Part shown: one piece after another, positions 36,035 to 44,700 of the stretch
How positions within the stretch are numbered: the stretch's first letter is position 1
Layout of the letters: each line of letters begins with the position of its first letter
Source of the DNA: Desulfobulbaceae bacterium
Lineage (GTDB): Bacteria; Desulfobacterota; Desulfobulbia; Desulfobulbales; Desulfocapsaceae
Length of the DNA: 61,538 bases
NCBI GenBank assembly: GCA_026988015.1
Contig: JALSMA010000018.1
Coordinates: 1-61,538 of the forward strand
Direction: 5' to 3'
Notes under the pieces: generated by a model
The model's input: only the letters and a program-made list of their open reading frames with translations
Databases searched by the model: none
What the model was told of the DNA's origin: nothing
Translations under genes and position numbers: made by a program

Positions 36035-36952
36035 CTATGGGAGCATTAAGTCAGTGCTCAGATACCGTTCTCCAGTGTCAGGCAGTATGGTGACAACGGT
36101 TTTGCCACGGTGTGCCGTGTCGGAGGCGATCTGCAGGGTGGCCCACATGGCGGCACCCGAAGATATTCCAACCAGCAGGCCCTCTTTTGCTGCAAGATGC
36201 CTGGCAGTTTCCAGTGCATTTTCGTTGGTCACGGCAATGATCTGATCAATGAGTTCTGTCTTGAGAATAGATGGAATGAAGCCGGCCCCAATGCCTTGAA
36301 TTTTGTGAGGTCCCGGCTTTCCTCCGGCAAGAACAGGTGAGTCAGCAGGCTCCACTGCAATACCGATAATTGCTGGTTTTTTTTCTTTAAGGTATTCCAT
36401 GACGCCGGTAAAAGTACCTCCGGTTCCCACCCCTGCCACAAAGATGTCCACCTGCCCGCTGCTGGCCTGCCAGATTTCTTCGGCAGTAGTCGTTCTGTGT
36501 ATTGCAGGATTCTCTGGGTTGTCGAACTGTCTGACCATAAAGGCATTTTCGGTATCATCCAGCAACTCTTCTGCTGCCTCTATGGCTCCTTTCATCCCCT
36601 TTGCTGCAGGAGTGAGGACAAGCTGCGCTCCAAGGTGTTTCAACAGGGTCCGTCGCTCTAGGGACATGGACTCCGGCATGGTGAGAACTAGGTGGAGGTT
36701 CTTTGCAGCACAGACGGCAGCCAGGCCAAGTCCGGTGTTTCCTGATGTTGCCTCAATGATGAGTGTGGCATCATTAATTTGCCCTTCTCGTATGCCTGCC
36801 TCAATCATGGCGAGGGCAATGCGATCTTTGACGCTACCCATGGGGTTGCGAGATTCCTGTTTGGCAAGGATGGTTGCGCAGCAGTCATGGCTGATGTTTT
36901 CAAGGGAAATAAGGGGAGTGTTGCCGATGGTGGCAGTTGCAGGACCAGTCAT
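36035..36952 (-). CDS. cysK: Cysteine synthase (O-acetylserine sulfhydrylase)
   Basis: 305 residues, the usual length. GNTPLISLENI, the PLP-binding Lys42 in GSVKDRIA, the substrate loop EATSGNTGLGLA, the PLP-phosphate loop GTGGTFTGV, and HKIQGIGAGFIP are all present. It makes cysteine from O-acetylserine and sulfide in the cytoplasm. The IQGIGAGFIP motif favours CysK over CysM. It overlaps cysE by 4 bases in a TPR-cysE-cysK operon. Confidence 0.93.
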   Translation of the reverse strand: MTGPATATIGNTPLISLENISHDCCATILAKQESRNPMGSVKDRIALAMIEAGIREGQINDATLIIEATSGNTGLGLAAVCAAKNLHLVLTMPESMSLERRTLLKHLGAQLVLTPAAKGMKGAIEAAEELLDDTENAFMVRQFDNPENPAIHRTTTAEEIWQASSGQVDIFVAGVGTGGTFTGVMEYLKEKKPAIIGIAVEPADSPVLAGGKPGPHKIQGIGAGFIPSILKTELIDQIIAVTNENALETARHLAAKEGLLVGISSGAAMWATLQIASDTAHRGKTVVTILPDTGERYLSTDLMLP

Positions 36953-37926
36953 GATGTGCCTCCTTTTCTTCCTGAGTAGAGGAGCTCTGGGCGCTTGAGT
37001 ACCACACGGGTATCAGAAGGTACGGATTCGGTGAGCCAGATGTTACCACCAATTATTGAACGTGCTCCAATGGTTGTTTCTCCACCAAGAATTGTGGTGT
37101 TGGCGTAAATAATGACATCATCTTCAATGCTGGGGTGGCGCTTGACATTTCGCATCAGTTTTCCAGCATCCTTGGGTAGCGAGAGGGCGCCTAAGGTCAC
37201 ACCCTGGTATATCCGTACATTTGAACCGATAACTGTTGTTTCGCCAATGACAACGCCTGTGCCATGGTCAATGAAAAAACCTGGCCCGATGGTTGCCCCG
37301 GGGTGGATGTCGATTCCGGTGACACTGTGGGCATGCTCTGTCATGATACGGGGAAGGGTGGGGACTTTCAGGAGATAAAGTTCATGGGCAATTCGATAAA
37401 TGGCGGTGGCCAGAAGTCCGGGATAGCAGAATATGACCTCATCTGGACTCGCTGTTGCCGGATCTCCTGCCAGGGTTGCCCGGATGTCAGTTGACAGCAG
37501 GGCGGAGATGCCGGGAAGGATTTCTATAAAAGCAATGGCCATGCGCTGACCGCGTTCTTCACAGTTGGTACAGGGAAGGTTTGAGCGTCTACATTCATGG
37601 CGGATGGCCATGATGATTTCCTGGGACAGACGTTCGTAAAGCTCTGTTGTCTCCTTGCCGAGATAATATTCGAGGTTTGAGGCATGGAGTATGGTCTTGG
37701 TGAAGTAGCCAGGAAACAAAATCTGGCGAATTTGATAGATAATGTTGACGATTGCAGTGTGGGATGGTGTGGAAACCGGGCCCACATGGTCGAAACAGTC
37801 TTCTGTCTGCCAGGCTGCAACCAGTGTTTCCACCACAGGAGGCAGTCTGTCGTGGAAAGATTCCTCACGTTCCGGTTTCTGGTCGCAGAGTTCGGGGATA
37901 TGAATACTTTTGGTCGCCATAATCAT
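36949..37926 (-). CDS. cysE: Serine O-acetyltransferase (long form)
   Basis: 325 residues. A long N-terminal helical domain of about 200 residues is followed by left-handed beta-helix hexapeptide repeats with IDHGTGVVIGETTVIG and GGNIWLTES. It acetylates serine to supply CysK. It overlaps cysK and the TPR gene by 4 bases each. The extended N-terminal form is common in anaerobic bacteria and is longer than E. coli CysE (273). Confidence 0.92.
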   Translation of the reverse strand: MIMATKSIHIPELCDQKPEREESFHDRLPPVVETLVAAWQTEDCFDHVGPVSTPSHTAIVNIIYQIRQILFPGYFTKTILHASNLEYYLGKETTELYERLSQEIIMAIRHECRRSNLPCTNCEERGQRMAIAFIEILPGISALLSTDIRATLAGDPATASPDEVIFCYPGLLATAIYRIAHELYLLKVPTLPRIMTEHAHSVTGIDIHPGATIGPGFFIDHGTGVVIGETTVIGSNVRIYQGVTLGALSLPKDAGKLMRNVKRHPSIEDDVIIYANTTILGGETTIGARSIIGGNIWLTESVPSDTRVVLKRPELLYSGRKGGTS

Positions 37927-38564
37927 TCTTCCTGTTTGCCGGGAGCTGCCTGCATCTGTTTTCGTATCTCATCTATGGCCTGTTGCAGAGGCATTCCATT
38001 GTTCAGCTTGACCTGTGGATTGACTATCAGCAGATCTTTCCAGGCGGCAATGGCAGCTTCCGGATTGTTAAGGTCGTAGAGGAGGACGATACCTTTGTTG
38101 AGACGTGAGAGCTCATGGGCGGGATTGATGGAGTGGGCCTTCTCAAATGACTCCAGAGCCTTTTGGGGCTGTTTGTTTCTTCGGTACATAACCCCGAGAT
38201 CGGTGAGAACATCAGGGTTGTCAGGATGCAGCGTGAGCGAATGGGTATAGGCCTTAATGGCTTTTTCCACCTGGCTTGAGTCGTAGTAGAGGTGGCCCAG
38301 CTGGGTCCAGGCTTCGACATTGTCATGGTTTTTGGTGACCTCGGCTTCCAGGTTGGCAATGGCAGCCGAGGTCTGCTGGTCGAGCTCTCCGGTGTTCTGG
38401 TCTACCTGTTGTGGCTGGGCCTGCTGAGTGGGGTGTTCATGGGGCGTTGAGGGGGCAAGTTTGTACACTGCGAAGACAGCTCCTGTAATAAAACCTATAC
38501 CAAATCCAATGAGCAGGGCATATATTAAGGTCTCTTTTTTTACCATATTACTGTTATCTGACAT
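37923..38564 (-). CDS. Membrane-anchored TPR protein
   Basis: 213 residues from the ATG at 38564 (AGGAACAG ribosome site); the frame is open to 38813, but that extension has no signal of coding. A membrane helix (about 11-33) is followed by a Gln/Pro linker and three to four TPR motifs (NVEAWTQLGHLYYDSSQVEKA; NPDVLTDLGVMYRRNKQPQKA), similar to CycH/NrfG-type proteins. It leads the cysEK operon and overlaps cysE by 4 bases. TPR proteins of this shape assist cytochrome maturation in other bacteria, but no link is shown here. Confidence 0.8.
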   Translation of the reverse strand: MSDNSNMVKKETLIYALLIGFGIGFITGAVFAVYKLAPSTPHEHPTQQAQPQQVDQNTGELDQQTSAAIANLEAEVTKNHDNVEAWTQLGHLYYDSSQVEKAIKAYTHSLTLHPDNPDVLTDLGVMYRRNKQPQKALESFEKAHSINPAHELSRLNKGIVLLYDLNNPEAAIAAWKDLLIVNPQVKLNNGMPLQQAIDEIRKQMQAAPGKQEE

Positions 38565-38900
38565 TGGTTCTGTTCCTTTTTTTTCGAGGCTGATTCTGTC
38601 CTGAAATAGTGTAGGCATCAGGGAAAGTATAGGCTGAATAACGTTCTTGTCAAACTGTAACTTTGTGGCAGTTACGGTTACATGTGGGAAATATACCGTA
38701 GAGACAGGCTGTTTGGCAATAGGAAGCTGTTTTTTTCTATTATGGTACCCAGAATCCGTGAATGTTTTGTGTTGATCAGGTAATAAAATGAACAGGCAAG
38801 CAATACATGGCACAGGAAAGGTGGTGCCGGAATAAATGTTTTGTGCTATACAAGTGGGTTTTATTGGTCCGGTACCACCTTCTGTACTGATTTTTGAACC
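38565..38900. other. Intergenic region upstream of TPR-cysE-cysK
   Basis: No gene supported. It holds the sigma-70 promoter at 38626-38653. An inverted repeat (GTAACT...AGTTAC) lies near 38656-38675, just upstream of the -35 box, and could be an operator. Confidence 0.5.
38626..38653 (-). promoter_or_regulatory. Sigma-70 promoter of TPR-cysE-cysK
   Basis: Reading the minus strand, TTGACA (38653-38648), a 16-bp spacer and TATACT (38631-38626) form a near-consensus promoter. Transcription would begin about 55 bases before the TPR start at 38564. Confidence 0.75.
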
Positions 38901-38938
38901 AAAAAAAAAGCGATATCCTGATAAATCAGAATATCGCC
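38901..38938 (-). terminator. Intrinsic terminator after tRNA-Cys
   Basis: The minus strand reads a stem GCGATATTCTGA / TCAGGATATCGC with a TTTA loop, followed by nine T residues. It lies about 10 bases past the tRNA 3' end. Confidence 0.9.
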
Positions 38939-38947
38939 TTACACAGC

Positions 38948-39023
38948 TGGAGGCGGCGAGCGGATTTGAACCGCTGAATCATGGTTTTGCAGACCAGTGC
39001 CTTAGCCGCTTGGCTACGCCGCC
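38948..39023 (-). tRNA. tRNA-Cys (GCA)
   Basis: 76 bases including an encoded CCA. The acceptor stem GGCGGCG pairs with CGCCGCC. The anticodon loop is CTGCAAA, with GCA anticodon. The T loop is GGTTCAAATCC. The discriminator base is U, as expected for tRNA-Cys. It is the only RNA gene found and sits just upstream of the cysteine biosynthesis operon on the same strand. Confidence 0.95.
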
Positions 39024-39087
39024 GAATGTGCCCGGTTGGACATGAGCAACACTTTATACCACAGTTTGTTTTTTTAACAAGGGGAAA

Positions 39088-39831
39088 ATGGCCATGGATA
39101 TTGATTCACTGGTGCGACGAAACAAAGATGATCTGGCAGTGCTGGAGCAACATCTTGGATATCGTTTTACCGATCTGCGCCTGTTACAAAAAGCTCTGAT
39201 TCATTCATCTTTTGCTTTTGAACAGGGGCAGATCGATAAAAATAATGAAATACTGGAATTCTTAGGTGATGCAGTGCTTGACCTTGTCATCGGGCATACC
39301 CTTTGCGGACGTTTTCCGGATATGCGTGAAGGTGAGCTTACCCGTCTCAGGTCATCACTGGTCAATGAAACACATCTTGCCTCCATGGCCAGAGAATTGC
39401 AACTTGGGGAATATCTCTGTCTGGGGAAAGGTGAGGATGCCTCGAATGGGCGCAACAAGTCTTCGATTCTGTCCTGCGCTTACGAGGCAGTCATTGGAGC
39501 AATTTTCGAAGACAGTAACTATATTACCGTTGAAAAAATTGTCTGTCGATTTTTTATGCCGGCCATGGCTGCCAAAAAAGAAGAACTACTGATAGCAGAT
39601 TCCAAGAGCAGGCTTCAGGAAGCCCTGCAGGAAAAGTTTTATGAGGCACCCTCCTACAGGATTGACCTTGAGGAAGGGCCATCACACCAGAAGGTATTTA
39701 CTGTCTCAGTCATGTTTCGTGATGAGGCACTTGGCACCGGTTCCGGAGCATCCAAGAAAGAGGCTGAGCAGCGTGCGGCAGCGGCGACACTTGCCGAGTT
39801 AGAAGATGTGATCACAAAGTTCAGCTCTTGA
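39088..39831 (+). CDS. rnc: Ribonuclease III
   Basis: 247 residues. The catalytic signature EILEFLGDAVLDL starts near residue 54. The second acidic cluster is YEAVIGAIFEDS near 132. A C-terminal double-stranded RNA binding domain (about 170-240) ends with SKKEAEQRAAAATL. It processes rRNA precursors and structured RNAs. It is followed after 7 bases by the radical SAM gene. Confidence 0.94.
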   Translation: MAMDIDSLVRRNKDDLAVLEQHLGYRFTDLRLLQKALIHSSFAFEQGQIDKNNEILEFLGDAVLDLVIGHTLCGRFPDMREGELTRLRSSLVNETHLASMARELQLGEYLCLGKGEDASNGRNKSSILSCAYEAVIGAIFEDSNYITVEKIVCRFFMPAMAAKKEELLIADSKSRLQEALQEKFYEAPSYRIDLEEGPSHQKVFTVSVMFRDEALGTGSGASKKEAEQRAAAATLAELEDVITKFSS

Positions 39832-39838
39832 TTCTGTT

Positions 39839-40846
39839 ATGCCGCTGGTTATCCCCATATTTATTCCGCATCAGGGCTGTCCGCATCACTGTCTCTTCTG
39901 TAACCAGGTCTCAATCAGCGGTAAGGGAGCGGAAAAAAGAGACGATGCTGAGTTGGTGCGTCAAACCATCGAAGAGTGGCTTGGATTTGCACAGGAGCGG
40001 CAGATGGTTCAAGTCGCCTTTTATGGCGGCTCTTTCACATGCCTTCCCGTTTCGCGGCAGCAGAGGTACCTTGCTGCTGTGCAGCCTTTTCTAGACAAGG
40101 GGCGGGTGGCCTCCATCCGTCTGTCTACCCGGCCCGATTGTATGGATGAGGATGTTTGTGACCGTCTCCTAGGCCAGGGGGTGAAGACCGTGGAGCTCGG
40201 GGTGCAGTCTTTTGATGATGCCGTGCTGGCGGCGGCGGAGCGGGGGCACAGTAGTGATGATTCCCTGCGGGCAGCAGCTGTTCTTAAGGCAAAAGGACTG
40301 GAGTTCGGTATCCAGCTTATGCCCGGATTGCCGCTGGAAAGCAGTCGTTCTTTTTTAATAACTCTGGCTCAAACGATCTCCTGCAGGCCCGATTTTGTCA
40401 GGCTCTATCCGACCCTTGTCGTAAACGGTTCCGGGTTGGCTGATGCCTATCGCAGGGGTGAGTATCGTCCCATGAGCATGAGCCGGGCCATTGCTGTATG
40501 CTGTTTTGCCAAAAAGAGACTGGAAGACGCAGGAGTCAAGATTATGCGTATCGGGCTGCAGGCTTCCAGCTCCCTTGAGAGTGAACTTGTGGCCGGGCCG
40601 TATCATCCTGCTTTTGGTGAATGTGTAGCAGCACGGCAATGGTTTCTGCAAGTCCGGCCATTACTCGCAGGTGCTGCCGCAGGAGAGACGGTACACATCA
40701 CTATTTCACATCGGGATATGTCCGCTTTTGTGGGACCTGGACGGCGAAATATCAAACGACTGGAGCAACTTGGACTTGCAAAACAGATGAAGATTACAAC
40801 GGATAAGCGCTTGAAACGAGGCACACTGAATTATGTTATCAATTAA
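39839..40846 (+). CDS. Radical SAM protein of the Elp3-like family
   Basis: 335 residues. The cluster motif is Cys14-x3-Cys18-x2-Cys21 (GCPHHCLFC). FYGGSFTCLP and ELGVQSFDDAVL are shared with Elp3/YhcC-type radical SAM proteins. The acetyltransferase domain of true Elp3 is absent. A role in tRNA modification is plausible for the family but not shown. It overlaps the ABC-F gene by 14 bases. Confidence 0.85.
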   Translation: MPLVIPIFIPHQGCPHHCLFCNQVSISGKGAEKRDDAELVRQTIEEWLGFAQERQMVQVAFYGGSFTCLPVSRQQRYLAAVQPFLDKGRVASIRLSTRPDCMDEDVCDRLLGQGVKTVELGVQSFDDAVLAAAERGHSSDDSLRAAAVLKAKGLEFGIQLMPGLPLESSRSFLITLAQTISCRPDFVRLYPTLVVNGSGLADAYRRGEYRPMSMSRAIAVCCFAKKRLEDAGVKIMRIGLQASSSLESELVAGPYHPAFGECVAARQWFLQVRPLLAGAAAGETVHITISHRDMSAFVGPGRRNIKRLEQLGLAKQMKITTDKRLKRGTLNYVIN

Positions 40847-42806
40847 TCACCTGGATATCCGTTATGGAGAAAAACACCTGTTCAAAGATCTTTCCATACA
40901 GGTCCATGATGGGAAACGAATCGGCCTGTTGGGGGTCAATGGCGCAGGGAAATCGACTCTCCTGAAGATCATGGCAGGAGTTGCTGAGTGTGATGATGGT
41001 GTTGTGAATCGTTCCAAATACTTCTCAGTGGCGTATCTGCCGCAGGAACCGGGGGCCCTGGTCTCGGGGAGGAGTCTGTATCAAGAGGCTGAGTCTGTTT
41101 TTGCAGGACTACTCGAGCTGCAAAAGGAAGTGGATCGAATTAATGAGGGGCTTTCTGAGCTTGACCCTCGTTCTGAAGAGTTTGCGGTGATGCTTGAGAG
41201 GCAGGGGGAGATTCAGCACCGTCTGGAGGGCAGCGGAATTTACACCATGCGTGCCAGAATTGAGAAGATACTCCTTGGGCTCGGGTTTCACAAGGATGAT
41301 ATGGATAGACCTGCGGCCTCATTTTCGGGTGGCTGGGTTATGCGTCTGATGCTTGCCAAAATGCTGCTGGCTGCACCCTCACTTCTTCTTCTTGATGAGC
41401 CGACAAACCATCTGGACCTCACATCTCTCACCTGGGTGGAGGAGTTCCTGCGTTCCTACGAAGGGGCCATGGTGATTATTTCCCATGATAGAACATTTCT
41501 TGACAAGGTGACCAGTACCACCTGGGAGTTGAGTCTGGGAAAACTTTCAGTCTATAAGGGAAACTACTCCTACTATGAAAAGGAGAAGGTGGAGCGTAAG
41601 ACTATTGAAAAAGCAGCTTACGATAATCAGCAGGCCCAGATCAAACAGAGCATGCAGTTTATTCAGCGCTTTCGGGCAAAATCCACCAAGGCCAAGCAGG
41701 TACAGAGTCGGGTAAAGCAACTGGAAAAGATGGAGTTGCTGGAAATTGGTGAAGAAGATCGGCAGATCCATTTCAGCTTTCCACCGGCCCCGCCGTCGGG
41801 TCGTGATGTGCTCACTGTTACGGATCTCTGCAAAAGTTTTGGTGGAAAAGAGGTGCTTGGGAATATGAGTTTTCAGTTTCAGCGTGGTGATAAGGTCGCT
41901 GTAGTTGGAGTAAATGGCGCGGGTAAATCCACTCTGGTGAAGATCATTGCAGGTGATGTCGCTGCAGATTCTGGAGCGGTTACCCTGGGGCACAAGGTGC
42001 AACTCTCCTATTTTGGTCAGCACCAGGCCCAGGAGTTAAGCCCTGCGCTCACCGCACTTGATACCCTGTCTCTTTCTGTGAAAGATATGACCATCACCAG
42101 GATACGCTCTCTGCTCGGTGCATTTCTGTTTCGCGGTGAAGAAGTGGATAAGAAAGTGGCTGTTCTCTCCGGTGGAGAAAAAAGCCGTCTGGCACTGGCA
42201 AAAATGATCGCTTCTCCAGCGAACTGTATGCTTCTTGATGAGCCCACAAACCATCTTGATATCAGCTCGCAGGAAGTGTTGCAGGATGCCATGGCCCAAT
42301 ATGACGGGTTTATTCTGGTTGTTTCCCATAATCGTTATTTTCTCGACAGCTTTGTCAATAAAGTACTTGAAGTAAAGGATGGCAGGGCGACTGTTTATGA
42401 GGGAAACATAAGTGATTATCTGATCAAGATTGCAGCTGATGAGGATGAGCGTCAGGGGCGTGAGCAGGTCAGCAAAACACTGGAAGCCGAATTACAGACC
42501 TCCGGGAAGGGGGGGCGTCTGTCTCGCAAGGAACAGCGCAAGCAGGATGCACGGCAGCGACAGCTCCTGAATAAAAAAGTTGGTCCCTGGAAGAAAAAGT
42601 CCCTGGAGGCGGAAAAAAAGGTGGAAAAACTTGAGGCGCTCCAGCAGAATCTTGAGGGAAAAATGGCTGATCCTGACTTGTACCAGGATCAGGATGTGTG
42701 GCTGAAAGTATCAGCGGAGTATGACGACTGCTGCAGAAGGCTTGAGTGTTGGTATGAGAAGTGGGAAGAGGCTCAGGAAAAGCTTGAAGGCCTGTCCGCT
42801 GAGTAA
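40833..42806 (+). CDS. ABC-F family ATPase (Uup-like)
   Basis: 657 residues with two ATP-binding cassettes and no membrane helices. Walker A is GVNGAGKSTLLK and GVNGAGKSTLVK; signatures are FSGGWVMRL and LSGGEKSRLALAKM; both cassettes have LLLDEPTNHLD or MLLDEPTNHLD. The linker between them is the ABC-F crossover helix region. A charged C-terminal coiled coil (about 520-655) fits Uup. ABC-F proteins act on ribosomes or DNA rather than in transport. Confidence 0.9.
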   Translation: MLSINHLDIRYGEKHLFKDLSIQVHDGKRIGLLGVNGAGKSTLLKIMAGVAECDDGVVNRSKYFSVAYLPQEPGALVSGRSLYQEAESVFAGLLELQKEVDRINEGLSELDPRSEEFAVMLERQGEIQHRLEGSGIYTMRARIEKILLGLGFHKDDMDRPAASFSGGWVMRLMLAKMLLAAPSLLLLDEPTNHLDLTSLTWVEEFLRSYEGAMVIISHDRTFLDKVTSTTWELSLGKLSVYKGNYSYYEKEKVERKTIEKAAYDNQQAQIKQSMQFIQRFRAKSTKAKQVQSRVKQLEKMELLEIGEEDRQIHFSFPPAPPSGRDVLTVTDLCKSFGGKEVLGNMSFQFQRGDKVAVVGVNGAGKSTLVKIIAGDVAADSGAVTLGHKVQLSYFGQHQAQELSPALTALDTLSLSVKDMTITRIRSLLGAFLFRGEEVDKKVAVLSGGEKSRLALAKMIASPANCMLLDEPTNHLDISSQEVLQDAMAQYDGFILVVSHNRYFLDSFVNKVLEVKDGRATVYEGNISDYLIKIAADEDERQGREQVSKTLEAELQTSGKGGRLSRKEQRKQDARQRQLLNKKVGPWKKKSLEAEKKVEKLEALQQNLEGKMADPDLYQDQDVWLKVSAEYDDCCRRLECWYEKWEEAQEKLEGLSAE

Positions 42807-42954
42807 ATGCCTTGGATTATTGTTAACGGTCATGCTATAAATATGGAGGGATAGTCAACATTGTCTTGTGTTTGAGTTCGCGGGCAGTAGTCAGGTCGAA
42901 GAAAGTAAAATGAATGATAATTAGTATAAAATAGTTTAAAATCGGAGAGATCGG

Positions 42955-44463
42955 ATGACCACTGTTCAGGACTTTTTTGATGAAAAAGTCAGATTGCCAT
43001 CACCACCAGCCATAGCCCTGAAGATTCTTGAAGCAGTTCGGGAAGAGGAAAACTCCTTTGATGATCTGGCCCGGATTGTCAGTGCGGATCCATCGTTAAG
43101 TGTTCGTATTCTACGGGTGGCCAACTCCTCTCTCTACGGCCTCAGTCAGCCCGTTGACTCCCTTGCCCAGGCCACCGGAATGATCGGTACGGATGCCCTG
43201 AAGAACATCGCTCTCTCCTTTGTGATTGTTCAAGAGTTTCAAAATGCCCCCCAGGGGAGTTTTAATCTTGAGCATTTCTGGAGACGGGCAGTTACTGCGG
43301 CAGTGGCAGCAGATATGCTTGGAAAGGCAGCAGGATGCAAGGATCAGGATCTTTTTGTTTCCGGTCTGCTGCAGGATATTGGGGTTCTTATTCTATTTCT
43401 TTCTCATCCCGATGGCTATACAACGGTTCTTGATGAAAAACGGGTCAGCGGAACCAGTACCTTCCTGGTGGAGAAAGAGCAGTTTGCCTGTGACCATACG
43501 GAAGTGGGGCATTACCTGCTTAGCTCCTGGAACCTCCCGGATTCCATTGCCCAGCCCCTTCATTATCATCATTCTGCTGATGACGCAGCTGAGGAGTATC
43601 AAACTTCTGCCAGGGTGTTGGATTTTGCTGATAAAATTTCTGCAATGTACCATGGGTTGCGGAGTAATGAAAAATCCCTTGCAGTTCATAAAGGGCTGTC
43701 CCGGCATTGGAAACTGTCCCGTGAAAAAATCAGTGAGTTGATTGACAGTGTCGGGGAAAAATCTCGTGAGATTCTTGATGTCTTCTCCATTGATCCCGGA
43801 AAAATAAAACCATTTTCGCAGATCATGCAGGAAGCCAATGAAGAGCTTGGAGAGTTGAATTTTTCCTATGAGCAGATGGTGCTTGAGTTGAAGCAGGCAA
43901 AGCAGAACGCCGAACAGCTGGCACTCGAGCTGCAAAAAGCCAACAATAATCTTCGGGAGCTAGCTTATCGGGATAGCCTGACCGGGCTTTACAATCATCG
44001 CTACTTCCAGAAAGTCCTTGAGACTGAGTTGGTGAGAGCCAAGCGTTATAACAGTCACGTATCACTGCTCATGGTTGATATAGATTTCTTTAAAAAGGTC
44101 AATGATTTATACGGTCACCTAGTGGGGGATGATGTTCTTGTCGAGGTGAGCAGTATCCTAGTCCGGTTGGTACGAAGCTGCGATGTTGTGGCCCGTTATG
44201 GAGGGGAGGAGTTTGCCATTGTGTTACCCGGAACCGGCACTACCGGTGCTAAAGTGCTGGCCCAACGGTTGAGGAGGGGGGTTGAGCAGAAAAAAGTCGA
44301 GAGTAACGGGCAGGTTATCTCGGTGACCATCAGTATTGGTCTTGCAGCGACTGACATGAGTGAGCATGATCTCAGCAGGGTAGCCCTTATAGAATGCAGT
44401 GATCAGGCGCTCTATATGGCCAAGCACAACGGGAGAAACAGAGTTGAGCTGGCTGTGCTCTGA
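42955..44463 (+). CDS. HDOD-GGDEF diguanylate cyclase
   Basis: 502 residues. An N-terminal HDOD domain (about 8-210, with LPSPPAIALKILEAVR) is followed by a coiled coil (about 285-335) and a GGDEF domain (about 340-500). The active site is GGEEF (416-420), intact. An RxxD inhibitory site (RSCD, 407-410) lies five residues upstream, so product feedback is expected. It makes cyclic di-GMP; the HDOD part probably senses a partner. A GGAGAG ribosome site and a strong terminator bound the gene. Confidence 0.92.
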   Translation: MTTVQDFFDEKVRLPSPPAIALKILEAVREEENSFDDLARIVSADPSLSVRILRVANSSLYGLSQPVDSLAQATGMIGTDALKNIALSFVIVQEFQNAPQGSFNLEHFWRRAVTAAVAADMLGKAAGCKDQDLFVSGLLQDIGVLILFLSHPDGYTTVLDEKRVSGTSTFLVEKEQFACDHTEVGHYLLSSWNLPDSIAQPLHYHHSADDAAEEYQTSARVLDFADKISAMYHGLRSNEKSLAVHKGLSRHWKLSREKISELIDSVGEKSREILDVFSIDPGKIKPFSQIMQEANEELGELNFSYEQMVLELKQAKQNAEQLALELQKANNNLRELAYRDSLTGLYNHRYFQKVLETELVRAKRYNSHVSLLMVDIDFFKKVNDLYGHLVGDDVLVEVSSILVRLVRSCDVVARYGGEEFAIVLPGTGTTGAKVLAQRLRRGVEQKKVESNGQVISVTISIGLAATDMSEHDLSRVALIECSDQALYMAKHNGRNRVELAVL

Positions 44464-44481
44464 GTAGACGTGGAGTTCCCC

Positions 44482-44525
44482 AAAAAAAAAGGCCTTGATC
44501 CTGTACAGGATCAAGGCCTTTTTTT
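44482..44525. terminator. Bidirectional intrinsic terminator
   Basis: An almost perfect palindrome, AAAAAAAAGGCCTTGATCC TGTA GGATCAAGGCCTTTTTTT in form, lies 19 bases after the diguanylate cyclase stop. It has T-runs on both strands and may also serve the sulP gene converging from the right. Confidence 0.92.
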
Positions 44526-44542
44526 GTCCTTCTTTACTCTGT

Positions 44543-44694
44543 TTTGAATCCGCAAACGTTTGATGGTGATACGTGGGCAGCGAACATTCCGAAGGGAGGC
44601 GAGTGATTTCTTCAACCATGCTGATTGTAAGTTTTACACCATCGTTTCAGTATGTTTGAAGAAAAAATACTCGCGAAACCGTCACGGATTCAGG
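44543..44694. repeat. Second-family dispersed repeat (between dgc and sulP)
   Basis: The right end GTCACGGATTCAGG is a clear inverted partner of a weaker left end TTGAATCCGCAAAC. The interior from about 44571 is closely similar to 9821-9945 (GGCAGCGAA...GAGTGATTTCTTCAA). It occupies most of the gap between the terminator and sulP. Confidence 0.6.
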
Positions 44695-44700
44695 TTTGTA

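Noticed and set aside
38836-39045. ORF running across tRNA-Cys and its terminator
   Set aside because: It overlaps a clear tRNA on the other strand and has no coding features.
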